From Saprospiraceae bacterium (GTDB taxonomy: Bacteria > Bacteroidota > Bacteroidia > Chitinophagales > Saprospiraceae), in assembly GCA_013140975.1 (NCBI GenBank), contig JABFRV010000051.1, forward strand, positions 1 to 58,824: a stretch of DNA of 58,824 nucleotides, in the 5' to 3' direction. The position numbers were made by a program, and so were the translations under genes. Each line of letters begins with the position of its first letter. The first letter of the stretch is position 1. This document shows, in pieces, positions 46,309-56,738 of the stretch. Below the pieces are notes generated by a model. It saw nothing but the letters and a program-made list of their open reading frames with translations, did no database searches and was not told the DNA's origin.

Positions 46309-49300
46309 TTATCTAACTACAGTTATATCTCCACGATACACCAATACAAATCCATCTCTGAATCTCACTTTAGCGAGAAAAACAAAAACTCCCGGGTTTA
46401 CGGGTTCATCACGTGATCTTCCATTCCAAGTGCGAACGGATCCATTCGTAATTGCAGGATTTTCAATGTGATAAAGTCTGTTGCCCCAGCGATCATAGAC
46501 TTCAACAAGGTCAATTCTTTCAACATCAGGTCCTACTGTAAATTCCAATACATCATTGGAGTTGTCACCATTGGCAGAAATAATATTTGGGGCATAAAAT
46601 CTTCTGATATTTTCTACTACGATTTGAACCTTATCCGTCGCTCGACAACCGTTTTCATCAACAACTGTCAACATAAAAGTTGTTGTCACTGGTGGCTTAA
46701 CGTATGAATCACTTGAACTTAAGTCGCTGACAAAATCTTTTGGATTCCATAAAAATGAATCAATTAATGCTTGCCCGGTTATAATTCCAATCAAGCGGAT
46801 GCTATCTCCTAACTGAATCGTGTCAATGTCAATTCCAAAATCAAGATCAATATTTCCAATTGGATCGGGAACAGTAATTATACTGTCCTTAGTACATCCA
46901 TTTTTGTCATATACAGTAAGTTTGTAAGTTCCGGAAAATAATGGAACACTATTACCAACTCTGTTTGGTGCTCCATTATCTATTGTCCATTCAAAAGGCA
47001 ATCCGGTTCCACCTGTTGCCAGGACAACAGAAAAATCGGATTTATCATTTGTACATTTAGGAGTATCGATCTGAGATAATACAAATTCAATTGGTGGAGG
47101 TTCATTGATAGTGTAACTTGCAATTCCAGTGCAATTATTTTTATCAGTTACAGTTACGATGTAAGTTCCGGCTAATAAATCAACAAGTACAGAATCCTTT
47201 CCTGCATTTGGTGTCCAGTTAAAAGTTCCTTTGCCACCTGATCCTCCATTCCAGGCAATAGTAACTTTACCATCCTTTTGACCCGGACAACTTACATCAA
47301 AACTTGATCCACCTATAACCTGAACGCGTATTGTATCAGGCTGTCTTAATCGAATAGAATCAAAGTGTACGCATCCTCTGCAATCTGTAATTTTTACTTT
47401 ATAATAACCGTCACCAAGATTCGTTATCGTAGGTCCTAAAGAGACAGGATTTATCCATTCATACGTAACAGGTGTGCAAGCTCCTTTGGCTGCGACTGTT
47501 ATGCTTCCATCCAACCGACCGAAGCACGATGGTTTGATTAAAACTAATTTAGGTGTATCCAGTGTAATTCTTGGCGGAACAGGAATGTTAAAGTAAAAAG
47601 TATCTGAACACAGATCGTTTACAGAAATAATAACATATTGTTGACCTGAGCATAAATTTCTTGCAGTATCAAGTAACGTACCTGTATTTGAAGTATATCT
47701 AAATTGTTCTCCACTCGACCATGTTGCTACAACTATACTATCAGGAGTATTGATAGTAACTACAGCTGAGGCATCACAGGAAGAAGTTTCAGCGCACGAA
47801 ATTCCTACTAAGTTTTTTACTGAAACACTTGGTCTTGCTCTTTCAACCAAAGTAAAAGTATCTCGTACTGGTGGACAGCCTCCTATGTCATCAACGCTAA
47901 CAATATAAGTTCCTGCTTTTAAAGAAGCATTCACAGGAGATGATGCATTATTTGACCATGTGTATGATAATTGACCGGAACCACCTCTTGCAAAAACAAT
48001 GATTAGTCCATCTGATTTTCCAGGACATGAAGGATTCATAACAACGGTAGAGTCTATTATTACACCTCCATTACCTACTTTAATCATCGCGCTTGTTGTG
48101 TCAGCACATCCTGATTGATCTGTTAAAATTAACGTGTATGTTCCCGTATCCAGATTACAAATTTTTGCTGTATTTCCTGGTACGGACCATTTAATTGTTA
48201 CGGGAGTATTGCCTTGAACAAATAATACTTCTACACATCCTGATTTGTCACCAATACAGGGAATATCAGTTACATTTATTCCAGTTATCATTGGACCTAC
48301 AGGTTTTGTAATTGTATAGGATTTGCTGGTTGTGCACTTATTAAAATCAGTTACGGTAACCGTGTACGTTCCTGCACTAAATGTATCCACCCTATTTGTC
48401 ATAGATCCATTACTCCATGAGTATGAATATGGCGCAGTTCCATCAACACCTCTAACATCAATTAGAGCATCTCCTCCGGGTGTGCAACTTTCTATAGTAT
48501 CAATTTGATTTTCTAAGAGACTAAGACGAGAAGGTGGAATTATTAAAATAGTATCAATAATTTCACATCCAAGATTATCTCTTGTGTACAAGTAATATCT
48601 TCCTGATGGTATCAACTTGCTTTTATAATCTGATCCATTTGTAGTTCCTCCGGGAATAGAAGTATTTGTAATATCGCGAAGGTCAAATGTAATTGGAGTA
48701 TTAAGTGTTCCACTTGTGAATAAAGATGCATTAATTGTCGCTGAATCTCCAATACATTTAATACTATCAATTGAGATTTGATTTTTTAATTCAGTGCCAT
48801 TCGGAATACTAAAATGTATAGTGTCTTCGCAACGATTTCTATCACGAATAACTACAAACATGTCACCACATACCGAATCTATAGTGCATGTTACTGCTGA
48901 TTGACAATCATTCCAAACATTTCGATTCCAAACATATTCATATCTACCACCTAAATTTGGAGTTCCTCCGAATGCTTTAACTGTAACAATTCCATCGCAT
49001 TTTCCTGCACAACTTGCCGGTTTATCAATCGTTATTTCTGCATATAAACTGTCTGCTCTTAGTGTAAATTCTTTGCTAACTACACATCCTGTTGAATCAG
49101 AAGCTTCTACAGTATATTTACCGGCTTTTAATCCATTGATATTGGTATTTCCATAAACATTTATTGGAAGCCATTTAATAAATGTTGTACCGGATCCTCC
49201 GTTAACAGTAATTCCAATTCTTCCATTATTAGTGTACCAACAAGTAGGATCTAAAGTGTATCCGGAATTATTTAAAATACTGATTGATGATTTACTTTGA

Positions 49301-50088
49301 ATAAAAACAGTAAACATAGTGTCTTTACCAAGTCCATCAGTAACTTTGAAATTATAAACTCCGGGAGTCTGATTATTAATTATTAAACAGTCCCCTTTGT
49401 TATTGATTATCGTATTGGTTACTGGGGATGTATTTTGACTTTCCACGCGATACGGTTCTCTTCCTCCCCAGGCTTTAATTGTAATCGTTCCGGTATTTGT
49501 AGTTGTTCCGCACACAGTACTTATCACACATAAATCATTGGGCTGGCCTATGCATACCTCATCATTAGGATTATCATCTATTACACAAACTTCACGATCA
49601 TCATCTATCGGAAACCGTTTTATAAATTCTGTTATTAAAGGTCGATCTGAAAAAATAATTTTTGAACATTCCCCGGGAGCGCCTATTAATTTAAAACAAA
49701 CGATAAAAAGAATACTCCCATCTGCTAATGAAGAAGTGTCATTATTTGGATTTGTCCAGATAACTCGAATAGCCCCTTTTAGGGTATCCATATTTATTCC
49801 TGAATCCGTAAAACCCACCAAATTAGGATTAAGACTATTTACACCAGTGGGAATTACAACCCTTGGATCAAAATTTATTGGAAATTGAAATCCAATAATG
49901 TCTTTAAAGTTAGACACTCGAACCTTTATACAAATTTCTTCTCCTTTGTTGCCACTTACAGCTTCAAAGTCAAGATGAACACAAGTATCAGCTTGTGAAT
50001 AAATAAAATTTTGGACAAAAAACAACGACAATACGGGGAGTATTATCCGCTTAAGTCTGGGGAATAAGTCGCGGGATAGAATCATCAT
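46309..50088 (-). CDS. Large SprB-repeat surface protein with type B T9SS sorting domain
   Basis: This 1259-aa protein has a signal peptide (residues 1 to about 32). A cohesin-like domain follows (about 37-160: GEEICIKVRVSNF, GFQFPINFDPRVV, AIRVIWTN). Then about ten SprB-type repeats occupy roughly 190-1080, recognisable by Ser-Trp-Ser or Thr-Trp-Ser, GTYTVTVTD and NNCTG. The C-terminus (about 1165-1259: FYAPNIISANGDNSNDVLEF) is the gliding-motility-associated sorting domain. It is probably a cell-surface adhesin exported by the type IX system. A hairpin lies in its leader. Confidence 0.93.
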   Translation of the reverse strand: MMILSRDLFPRLKRIILPVLSLFFVQNFIYSQADTCVHLDFEAVSGNKGEEICIKVRVSNFKDIIGFQFPINFDPRVVIPTGVNSLNPNLVGFTDSGINMDTLKGAIRVIWTNPNNDTSSLADGSILFIVCFKLIGAPGECSKIIFSDRPLITEFIKRFPIDDDREVCVIDDNPNDEVCIGQPNDLCVISTVCGTTTNTGTITIKAWGGREPYRVESQNTSPVTNTIINNKGDCLIINNQTPGVYNFKVTDGLGKDTMFTVFIQSKSSISILNNSGYTLDPTCWYTNNGRIGITVNGGSGTTFIKWLPINVYGNTNINGLKAGKYTVEASDSTGCVVSKEFTLRADSLYAEITIDKPASCAGKCDGIVTVKAFGGTPNLGGRYEYVWNRNVWNDCQSAVTCTIDSVCGDMFVVIRDRNRCEDTIHFSIPNGTELKNQISIDSIKCIGDSATINASLFTSGTLNTPITFDLRDITNTSIPGGTTNGSDYKSKLIPSGRYYLYTRDNLGCEIIDTILIIPPSRLSLLENQIDTIESCTPGGDALIDVRGVDGTAPYSYSWSNGSMTNRVDTFSAGTYTVTVTDFNKCTTSKSYTITKPVGPMITGINVTDIPCIGDKSGCVEVLFVQGNTPVTIKWSVPGNTAKICNLDTGTYTLILTDQSGCADTTSAMIKVGNGGVIIDSTVVMNPSCPGKSDGLIIVFARGGSGQLSYTWSNNASSPVNASLKAGTYIVSVDDIGGCPPVRDTFTLVERARPSVSVKNLVGISCAETSSCDASAVVTINTPDSIVVATWSSGEQFRYTSNTGTLLDTARNLCSGQQYVIISVNDLCSDTFYFNIPVPPRITLDTPKLVLIKPSCFGRLDGSITVAAKGACTPVTYEWINPVSLGPTITNLGDGYYKVKITDCRGCVHFDSIRLRQPDTIRVQVIGGSSFDVSCPGQKDGKVTIAWNGGSGGKGTFNWTPNAGKDSVLVDLLAGTYIVTVTDKNNCTGIASYTINEPPPIEFVLSQIDTPKCTNDKSDFSVVLATGGTGLPFEWTIDNGAPNRVGNSVPLFSGTYKLTVYDKNGCTKDSIITVPDPIGNIDLDFGIDIDTIQLGDSIRLIGIITGQALIDSFLWNPKDFVSDLSSSDSYVKPPVTTTFMLTVVDENGCRATDKVQIVVENIRRFYAPNIISANGDNSNDVLEFTVGPDVERIDLVEVYDRWGNRLYHIENPAITNGSVRTWNGRSRDEPVNPGVFVFLAKVRFRDGFVLVYRGDITVVR

Positions 50089-50101
50089 TCAGGTTTTAGT
50101 C

Positions 50102-50129
50102 CCGACAATTAAGTCGGAATGCAAAGATA
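50102..50129 (-). promoter_or_regulatory. Candidate -7 element and leader hairpin of the SprB-repeat gene
   Basis: On the minus strand TATCTTTG at 50122-50129 fully matches TAnnTTTG. The expected leader then contains CCGAC-TTAATT-GTCGG (50102-50117), a 5-bp stem with a 6-base loop, before the ATG at 50088. Confidence 0.5.
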
Positions 50130-50218
50130 TATATAATAAAATTAATATGAAAATGAAAGGAGAACTAATTAACAACGTATTAATTAGAACTAAATTGTCT
50201 GAAAACCAGGCTTTTCGA

Positions 50219-51466
50219 TTAATATTCTTCATCACTTATCGCGCCAAGGATTACGTGTTGAATCCAGTCATATGACATAGCATATGGGATAAGATTAAGG
50301 TTCGTTCCCGGTCGGGAAACGATAAGATTGGCTTTCTTACCTCGCTCTATACTTCCCAACACATCATTCAGTTCAAGTGCATACGCAGCATTAATGGTAA
50401 CCGCATTTAATGCTTCTTCTGGAAGCATTCTCATTTTTATACATGCCAGAGAGATTGCAAAGTTTAGGTCAGGGTTTGGAGAAGTCCCGGGATTATAATC
50501 GCTGGCTATTACCAATCCAAGTCCGGATTCAATCATTTTTCTCGCAGGGGTATATGGGCAGTTCATATAAAAAGCCGCCGTAGGAAGGCTAATCGGAATT
50601 ACTGAAGAATTTGTTAGTGCAGAAATCTCATCATCATTTAGTTCTTCTAAATGATCTACACTGATTGCGCCATATTTTATTGCCAGTGGTATGCCACCAC
50701 TGTGCGTAAATTGATTTGTATGTAATCGAATCTTCAATTTGTATTGTAATGACGCATCAATTATCTGTTCTGTTTCTTCCGGTGAATAGAATCCTTTTTC
50801 ACAAAATATGTCGCAATAATCGGCCAGGTTCTCTTCTGCGATAACTGGAAGCATCTCATGAATAATTTGCTGAATATATCCCTGATGGTTTTCTTTGAAT
50901 TCTAGTGGAAATGAATGTGCTCCAAGGAAAGTAGATTTAATATCCAAGCCTGATTCTTCTCTTAATCGTTTAATAACTCTTAAAATTTTTAATTCAGATT
51001 CCGAGCTTAAGCCGTAACCTGATTTCATTTCAAATGCACCGGTTCCTCTTGATACGGCAAACATCATTCTGTCCCAGGATCTTTCAAATAATTCTTCTTC
51101 CGAAATGTTTTTTATTTTTTTTACCGAATTTAAAATTCCACCTCCTCTCGCACTTATTTCCTGATAGCTGAGTCCTCTTATTCTGTCAATAAATTCATCT
51201 TCACGCGTATCAGCAAATACAAGATGAGTATGTGCATCTATAAAAGCCGGCATTACAATTCCTTCTTCTGCATCAAGTACAGGACCATGATATTTCGGAG
51301 CAGTTTCTTCTGTTCCAAAATCTTTGATGATTCCATTTTCAACAAGCAACCATGAGTTATTCAATTCACTTATAAATGACTGGTCCCGTCCTTTTTTGAA
51401 AGGAACGGGACTGTCAGAACTAAGTAGTAGTTTGCTTATGTTGTGAATTAGAAAGCTGTTTTCCAT
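50219..51466 (-). CDS. hutI: Imidazolonepropionase
   Basis: HutI (415 aa) opens the imidazolone ring in histidine degradation. It has the metal-binding HxH in DAHTHLVF (79-81), the segment GTGAFEMKSGYGL, further His in LGAHSFP and LHTNQFTHSGG, and SDYNPGTSPNP near the C-terminus. It follows the thioredoxin/SPOR gene with a one-base overlap (TAATG). Other hut genes are not in the window. Confidence 0.94.
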   Translation of the reverse strand: MENSFLIHNISKLLLSSDSPVPFKKGRDQSFISELNNSWLLVENGIIKDFGTEETAPKYHGPVLDAEEGIVMPAFIDAHTHLVFADTREDEFIDRIRGLSYQEISARGGGILNSVKKIKNISEEELFERSWDRMMFAVSRGTGAFEMKSGYGLSSESELKILRVIKRLREESGLDIKSTFLGAHSFPLEFKENHQGYIQQIIHEMLPVIAEENLADYCDIFCEKGFYSPEETEQIIDASLQYKLKIRLHTNQFTHSGGIPLAIKYGAISVDHLEELNDDEISALTNSSVIPISLPTAAFYMNCPYTPARKMIESGLGLVIASDYNPGTSPNPDLNFAISLACIKMRMLPEEALNAVTINAAYALELNDVLGSIERGKKANLIVSRPGTNLNLIPYAMSYDWIQHVILGAISDEEY

Positions 51467-52329
51467 TAGAATTCTGCCTTTTTAATGAAAGCATCTAAGT
51501 TTCTGTCTTTAAGAACTTCTACAAAGATTGCAGCTTCTTCTTCACTGTCGAAAGGGCCTAAATTTATTTTGTATATTTTATTTCCGTCATTTTTCTCCTC
51601 TTCAAAGATGCTTGAATTCTGACTAAACAGTTCATCCAATTCTGAAGCTTTTTGCATTGCATTTTCGAATTCAGAATAAACTCCTGTTTGAACATAATAG
51701 GATCCAAACAATGAGTTGAATTGGTCTTCATTAACGCTTGAACTTTGAATCTGTAAATTCTCAGTAGCTTCAGAATCTATATTATTTTCCGGAGTGTTAA
51801 TCGTTGAAACTTCAGTTCCATTGCTACTCGGTGCAGAAGTTGGAACTTCATTCATTGTAGCACTATTGGAAGGTAAAATTTTAGTTTTTGAAGATGCCAC
51901 AGTGATATTATATTTAGAAACAAGTGATTCAAGCCAGGATTTCATGTCAGAGATTCCAAGAGAAGAATTTTTTCTAGATACTTCAATTGCATCAGGATTT
52001 AGAATAATAATAGTAGGTAAAGATTTTACATTGAATATTTCTTTTAAATCCATACCGGCGAACTTATCTACATCAACTTCAACTTCTATAACTCTTTCGT
52101 TTAAGTAGTTCGTAAAAGAATAGTCTTCAAAAACATTCTTTTGCATAAACTTACAAGGAAGGCACCAGCTTGCTGTGAATTTTAACATGAGAAGTTTATT
52201 CTCCACTGAAGCCGCTTTTTTGGCTTCTTCATAATGGTCAAGCGAAAAAGAATTTGCCTGTGCCATTATTCCCTGAAGTAGAAGGAATCCAAAGAGAACC
52301 ATTTTTATGACTGAAATTTGAGTTTTCAT
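51466..52329 (-). CDS. Secreted thioredoxin-like protein with SPOR domain
   Basis: Start chosen at ATG 52329 (287 aa), which opens a signal peptide (MKTQISVIKMVLFGFLLLQGIMAQA). A thioredoxin-fold domain follows (about 30-140) with Cys-Leu-Pro-Cys in ASWCLPCKFM, then an Asn/Ser-rich linker, and a C-terminal SPOR domain (about 208-287: YYVQTGVYSEFENAMQKASEL ... INLGPFDSEEEAAIF) that binds denuded peptidoglycan. It is probably a periplasmic thiol reductase anchored at the septum. Co-transcribed with hutI. Confidence 0.88.
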   Translation of the reverse strand: MKTQISVIKMVLFGFLLLQGIMAQANSFSLDHYEEAKKAASVENKLLMLKFTASWCLPCKFMQKNVFEDYSFTNYLNERVIEVEVDVDKFAGMDLKEIFNVKSLPTIIILNPDAIEVSRKNSSLGISDMKSWLESLVSKYNITVASSKTKILPSNSATMNEVPTSAPSSNGTEVSTINTPENNIDSEATENLQIQSSSVNEDQFNSLFGSYYVQTGVYSEFENAMQKASELDELFSQNSSIFEEEKNDGNKIYKINLGPFDSEEEAAIFVEVLKDRNLDAFIKKAEF

Positions 52330-52546
52330 ATTAATTCTTTTTATTATTTGTAAATTAATGAATAGCAAACAGTTATATTTAATACACAAACTGTGCCAAT
52401 TTCAATTTATTGGTATAATTTATATTTATTGTAATATATAATTAACAGATTATAAATATCATATAAGTTATAAATTATTTTAATATGATATTAAAACACC
52501 TTATATATGCACTTAAATCTTGGTCTATTAAACAAGTTGAATACAT

Positions 52547-52554
52547 TAACTTTG
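52547..52554 (+). promoter_or_regulatory. Candidate -7 element for fabH
   Basis: TAACTTTG fully matches TAnnTTTG, 18 bases before the fabH ATG at 52573. A TTG at 52520-52522 lies 24 bases upstream. Confidence 0.5.
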
Positions 52555-52572
52555 CGCAATTTATATTGGCAA

Positions 52573-53559
52573 ATGAGTAGAAGATTAGCCGCAATAACGG
52601 GAATTCAGGGTTATGTACCTGATTATGTTTTAACCAATGCTGAATTGGAAAAGATGGTAGATACCAATGATGAATGGATTACTACCCGGACCGGTATTAA
52701 AGAAAGAAGAATATTAAAAGAACCTGGAAAGGCTGCCTCGGACATGGGAAAAATTATTGTAGAGAAGCTTTTAAAAAAGACTTCTACGAATCCTGACGAT
52801 GTGGAGCTTGTAATTTTTGCCACTGTTACTGGTGATATGGTATTTCCTGATACTGCTAACATTGTTTGTGACAAAGTGGGTATTAAAAATGCCTTTGCTT
52901 TTGACATACGCGCAGCATGTAGTGGCTTTCTATTTGCATTAACAACAGGCGCAAAATTTATTGAAGCAGGAACGCACAAAAAGGTGATAGTCATTGGATG
53001 TGACATGATGTCTTCCATTATAGATTATACAGATCGAGCGACTTGTATAATTTTTGGAGATGGAGGAGGAGCGGTATTGCTTGAACCTTGTGAAGATGGT
53101 ACCGGTATAATAGATTCTGAATTTCATGGTGATGGTTCTGGGGCTAAATATTTACATATGAAAGCCGGCGGATCTTTGAAGCCAGCAAGTCTGGAAACTG
53201 TAACTGCAAAAGAACATTACGTTTATCAGGAAGGAAAAGCAGTTTTTAAATCTGCCATAAACGGCATGGTTGATACTATTAAGAAAGTATGTAAAAATAA
53301 CAATTTACAATTAGAAGATATAGATTGGTTAGTTCCTCACCAGGCAAATATTAGAATTATAAATGGAGTTGCTGACGCTTTAGGATTTGATATCAACAAA
53401 GTAATGATCAACATTCAGAAGTATGGTAATACTACAAGTGGTACACTCCCTTTATGCTTATGGGAGTGGGAACCCAAACTTAAGAAAGGTGATAATATAA
53501 TTCTGACCGCTTTTGGAGGAGGCTTTACCTGGGGATCTACGTATTTAAAATGGTCTCTT
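52573..53559 (+). CDS. fabH: Beta-ketoacyl-ACP synthase III
   Basis: FabH starts fatty acid synthesis by condensing acetyl-CoA (or a branched primer) with malonyl-ACP. I choose ATG 52573 (MSRRLAAITGIQGYVPDYVLTN, 329 aa); the frame is open to 52507 but that extension includes the promoter-like region. Catalytic residues are Cys116 (RAACSGFLF), His256 (VPHQANIRI) and Asn286 (KYGNTTSGTLP). A nitronate monooxygenase-like gene follows. Confidence 0.95.
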
Positions 53560-53723
53560 TGATCAATTAAAAATTAAAAATTATTGATCCATAAGTTTAT
53601 TAATTTAGATACGAATTACGAATTATTGAGCGTAGCGAAATCCCGCAAACTTGCGGGACGAGATACGATTAAAGTAATGGATTAGATTGCAATTTTGCAA
53701 ATTCTCTAATTTTCAAAATAGAC
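53560..53723. repeat. Inverted repeats between fabH and the next gene
   Basis: GATCAAT and ATTGATC (about 53571-53599) flank an A/T-rich AATTAAAAATTAA stretch right at the fabH stop. Further on TCCCGCAA-AC-TTGCGGGA (53641-53658) is an 8-bp perfect hairpin in an otherwise AT-rich gap, and GATACGAATT/GATACGATT occur on either side. Confidence 0.6.
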
Positions 53724-54662
53724 ATGGATTTAAGAAAAATATTAAATATAGAACACCCCATAATAATGGCGCCAATGTTTCTGGTGTCTAATGTAAAAAT
53801 GGTTAAGGCTGCAATTGATTCCGGAATTACCGGCGTAATTCCAGCCTTGAATTTTCGAACGATTGAAGAGTTACGTGATGCATTAACAGAATTAAATGCA
53901 ACCCATAAAACATATGGAATAAACCTAATTGTAAATAAATCCAATTATAAATTACACAAGCAATTAGAAACCTGTTGTGAATTTCGCGTTCCATTTATTA
54001 TAACTTCATTAGGGTCTCCCAAAGAGGTTATCGAGAAATGCAGACCATTGGGAATAAAAGTATTTTGTGATGTGTCGGACATGAATTATGCAGATAAGAC
54101 TGTGCGCTATAATCCTGATGCTTTAATTGCAGTTTTAAAAAATGCAGGAGGGCATTGTGGTATCCTATCTGATGAAGAATTTATCCCTGCTTTATGTAAA
54201 AAATATCCGAACATTCCAGTAATTAGTGCTGGTGGTGTTGGTGACGCTGCAGGAATTCAAAGAATGATGTCATTGGGCGCATGTGGAGTAAGTATTGGAA
54301 GCATCTTTATTGCATCAGAAGAAAGTGACGTATCACAGGAATATAAAAATGCTTGTGTTCAATATGGCGAAAAAGATATTGTACTAACAACAAAGTTAAG
54401 TGGTGTTCCTTGTACAGTAATAAATACTCCTTATGTACAGAAAATTGGAACACAACAAACCTGGCTAGAAAAAATATTAAACTCGAATCGTTTACTTAAG
54501 AAGTGGTTTAAAATTCTTGTTTATCGAAAAGGTATGAATCAATTGGAAAAAGCTGCATTTTCAGCAACGTATAAAAATGTCTGGTGTGCAGGGAAGACGA
54601 TTGAGTACGTGCACTCCATCCGGAGCATAAAAGAAATAGTTTCAACACTTATAGCGAAGTAA
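53724..54662 (+). CDS. Nitronate monooxygenase / FabK-like flavoprotein
   Basis: This 312-aa protein has the 2-nitropropane dioxygenase fold: EHPIIMAPMFLVSN at the N-terminus, the FMN-binding GGVGDAAGIQRMMSLGACGVSIGSIF near residue 170-200 and the segment CDVSDMNY. The family includes nitronate monooxygenases and the enoyl-ACP reductase FabK. Proximity to fabH makes a lipid role conceivable, but the sequence does not decide. Confidence 0.85.
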   Translation: MDLRKILNIEHPIIMAPMFLVSNVKMVKAAIDSGITGVIPALNFRTIEELRDALTELNATHKTYGINLIVNKSNYKLHKQLETCCEFRVPFIITSLGSPKEVIEKCRPLGIKVFCDVSDMNYADKTVRYNPDALIAVLKNAGGHCGILSDEEFIPALCKKYPNIPVISAGGVGDAAGIQRMMSLGACGVSIGSIFIASEESDVSQEYKNACVQYGEKDIVLTTKLSGVPCTVINTPYVQKIGTQQTWLEKILNSNRLLKKWFKILVYRKGMNQLEKAAFSATYKNVWCAGKTIEYVHSIRSIKEIVSTLIAK

Positions 54663-54699
54663 CGATTTCTAAAACGATTGAATTAAAACAATAAAGAGT

Positions 54700-55281
54700 T
54701 TACAATTCAAAACTAAATTCTTCAACTTTTTTTCTGTTTCTTCCTGTTAATTCTCTTGTACGATATGGTTCTTCAAGTTGATCAGCTTCTGCTAAATATC
54801 CTAAAGCAATCATGTTAACAGGAACAATATTGTCATCGAGATTTAGTAACTCTTTTGCTTTTATTCGATCAAATCCTCCCATGATATGTCCATAAATATT
54901 CATCGAAGTTGCCTGCAGGAGTAATTGTGAACTTGCCATGCCTAGGTCATGTTCTGCTGATCCATTATTTTTTCCTGTTTTTTCAAACGTTTTTCGAACA
55001 CAAGCGATCATTAATACCGAAGCAGACTTAGTCCATGGCTTATTTCCATCCACCAAACACTCCCAAAGTTTCGAAAATGATTCTGTGTTGTTATGTGCGT
55101 AATAGTACATCCAGGGTTGTTCGTTATTAGCACTGGCAGCCCATGTTGCAGCTTCCATAATCGTGTGAAATTCTTCCTGAGAAATTGCCTGTTTATTGAA
55201 AGATCGCGCACTCCATCGTTGTTTGATAAGTTCTAATACAGGTTGAATAGTGTTAGCTACTTTTATTAATTTACTTTGCAT
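54700..55281 (-). CDS. Nitroreductase-family flavoprotein
   Basis: This 193-aa FMN-dependent oxidoreductase begins with KQRWSARSFNKQAISQEE, the conserved RxSxR-like FMN-phosphate motif, followed by AATWAASANNEQPW and, in the C-terminal part, GHIMGGFDRIKAKELLNL and MIALGYLAE. Its substrate cannot be predicted. It converges on the preceding gene with a 37-base gap. Confidence 0.9.
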   Translation of the reverse strand: MQSKLIKVANTIQPVLELIKQRWSARSFNKQAISQEEFHTIMEAATWAASANNEQPWMYYYAHNNTESFSKLWECLVDGNKPWTKSASVLMIACVRKTFEKTGKNNGSAEHDLGMASSQLLLQATSMNIYGHIMGGFDRIKAKELLNLDDNIVPVNMIALGYLAEADQLEEPYRTRELTGRNRKKVEEFSFEL

Positions 55282-55696
55282 GTTAAATTATAGTTTTAAT
55301 GAGACAAATTAAGGGAGAAAAAGTTCATGGTAATGTCCTCACAATTTTAAATATTGTCCATTATTAATTGAATTATGTAATAAAATTGAATATGTATTAT
55401 TCACCTAAAGACTAATTAATTAGTTCATGTTCTAATTATAGAAAGTTATTAAAACACTGTTATTTTTTTAGTAATTTTTGAAATATTCTCAATCCTTGAT
55501 AATGTACGTATCGAAAGTAAGGAATAAAATTAACTTGCTATATGCCAATTCTACTATTGGATTATAGTTGCTTATTTTATTAAAAAGATATTCTGGATGA
55601 AAACAGTTTAATATTTATTCTTTTGATTTTATAAAAAATAAAACCAAAAAAAATTTTAGTGTAGTCAGAATTTTATTCTAAAAACCTGATTTCTTA
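55282..55696. other. 415-base non-coding gap before obg
   Basis: This stretch between the nitroreductase start and the obg stop is very AT-rich. I see no ORF worth calling, no tRNA-like or riboswitch-like structure and no clear terminator. It includes the divergent nitroreductase promoter region, in which I could not pick out a TAnnTTTG element. Confidence 0.6.
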
Positions 55697-56683
55697 TTAT
55701 AGCTTATTAAGGACTTCCCACAACTTATCCTTCAATTCATCAAGTCCTTGTTGAGCTACGGAAGAAATAAAAACATGAGGAACGTCAGTGGGTAGTTCAT
55801 TCTTAATTAAATCTTTCCATTCAGGATCTGCAATGTCTGTTTTAGTAATTGCAAGTAATCTTGGTTTGTGTAATAACTCTTCATTATATTCTGATAGTTC
55901 ATTTACCAGAATTCCATATTCTTTTTTTATATCAGGGCAATCACATGGAATCATAAATAGTAAAACAGAATTTCTTTCAATGTGTCTGAGGAACCTTACA
56001 CCTAATCCTTTTCCTAAATGAGCGCCTTCTATAATTCCCGGAATGTCTGCCATTATAAATGAACGACCATCTCTATATTGTACAATTCCGAGATTGGGTA
56101 CAATTGTAGTAAAAGCGTAATTTCCAATTTCAGGTTTAGCAGCAGTGATAACTGAAAGTAAGGTTGATTTACCGGCATTTGGAAATCCAACTAATCCCAC
56201 ATCGGCAAGTACTTTTAGTTCAAGTACTTTCCATGCTTCTATTCCGGGCTCTCCGGGTTGTGCGAAATCAGGCGCCTGTACTGTTGGACTTGTAAAAAAT
56301 AAATTTCCTTTTCCACCTCTTCCACCTTTTAGTAATATTTCTTCCTGTCCGTGTTCGGTGATTTCAAAATGCCTTTCTCCGGATTCTGCATCAATGGCAA
56401 CTGTTCCCAATGGTACTTCAACTATAATATCTTCTCCGGTTGCGCCGGTGCAATTATTTTCTGAACCGTTAACACCGTTATTTGCAAAAATATGTTTGCG
56501 GTACTTGAGATGTAATAAGGTCCACATATGTGAATTGCCACGCAATATTATATGTCCTCCTCTTCCTCCATCTCCGCCATCAGGTCCACCTTTTGGATTA
56601 TGCTTGCTTCTAAAAAAATGTTTGCTTCCTGCGCCACCATGACCGGAACGAAAACAAATTTTTACATAATCTACAAAGTTCAC
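55697..56683 (-). CDS. obg: GTPase Obg (ObgE/CgtA)
   Basis: This 328-aa ribosome-associated GTPase has the glycine-rich Obg domain (residues 1-158, including [18 protein letters not shown] and [12 protein letters not shown]) and a G domain with [31 protein letters not shown] and TKTD. There is no extended C-terminal domain. It is followed upstream by adk on the same strand. Confidence 0.96.
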   Translation of the reverse strand: MNFVDYVKICFRSGHGGAGSKHFFRSKHNPKGGPDGGDGGRGGHIILRGNSHMWTLLHLKYRKHIFANNGVNGSENNCTGATGEDIIVEVPLGTVAIDAESGERHFEITEHGQEEILLKGGRGGKGNLFFTSPTVQAPDFAQPGEPGIEAWKVLELKVLADVGLVGFPNAGKSTLLSVITAAKPEIGNYAFTTIVPNLGIVQYRDGRSFIMADIPGIIEGAHLGKGLGVRFLRHIERNSVLLFMIPCDCPDIKKEYGILVNELSEYNEELLHKPRLLAITKTDIADPEWKDLIKNELPTDVPHVFISSVAQQGLDELKDKLWEVLNKL

Positions 56684-56738
56684 TGGAGCAATTAAGAATT
56701 AAAAATTAAGAATTAAAGTATTTAGAATCTAATTAAGC

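Noticed and set aside
53724-54662. Naming this gene fabK because it follows fabH
   Set aside because: The fold is shared by nitronate monooxygenases and nothing in the sequence separates the two roles.
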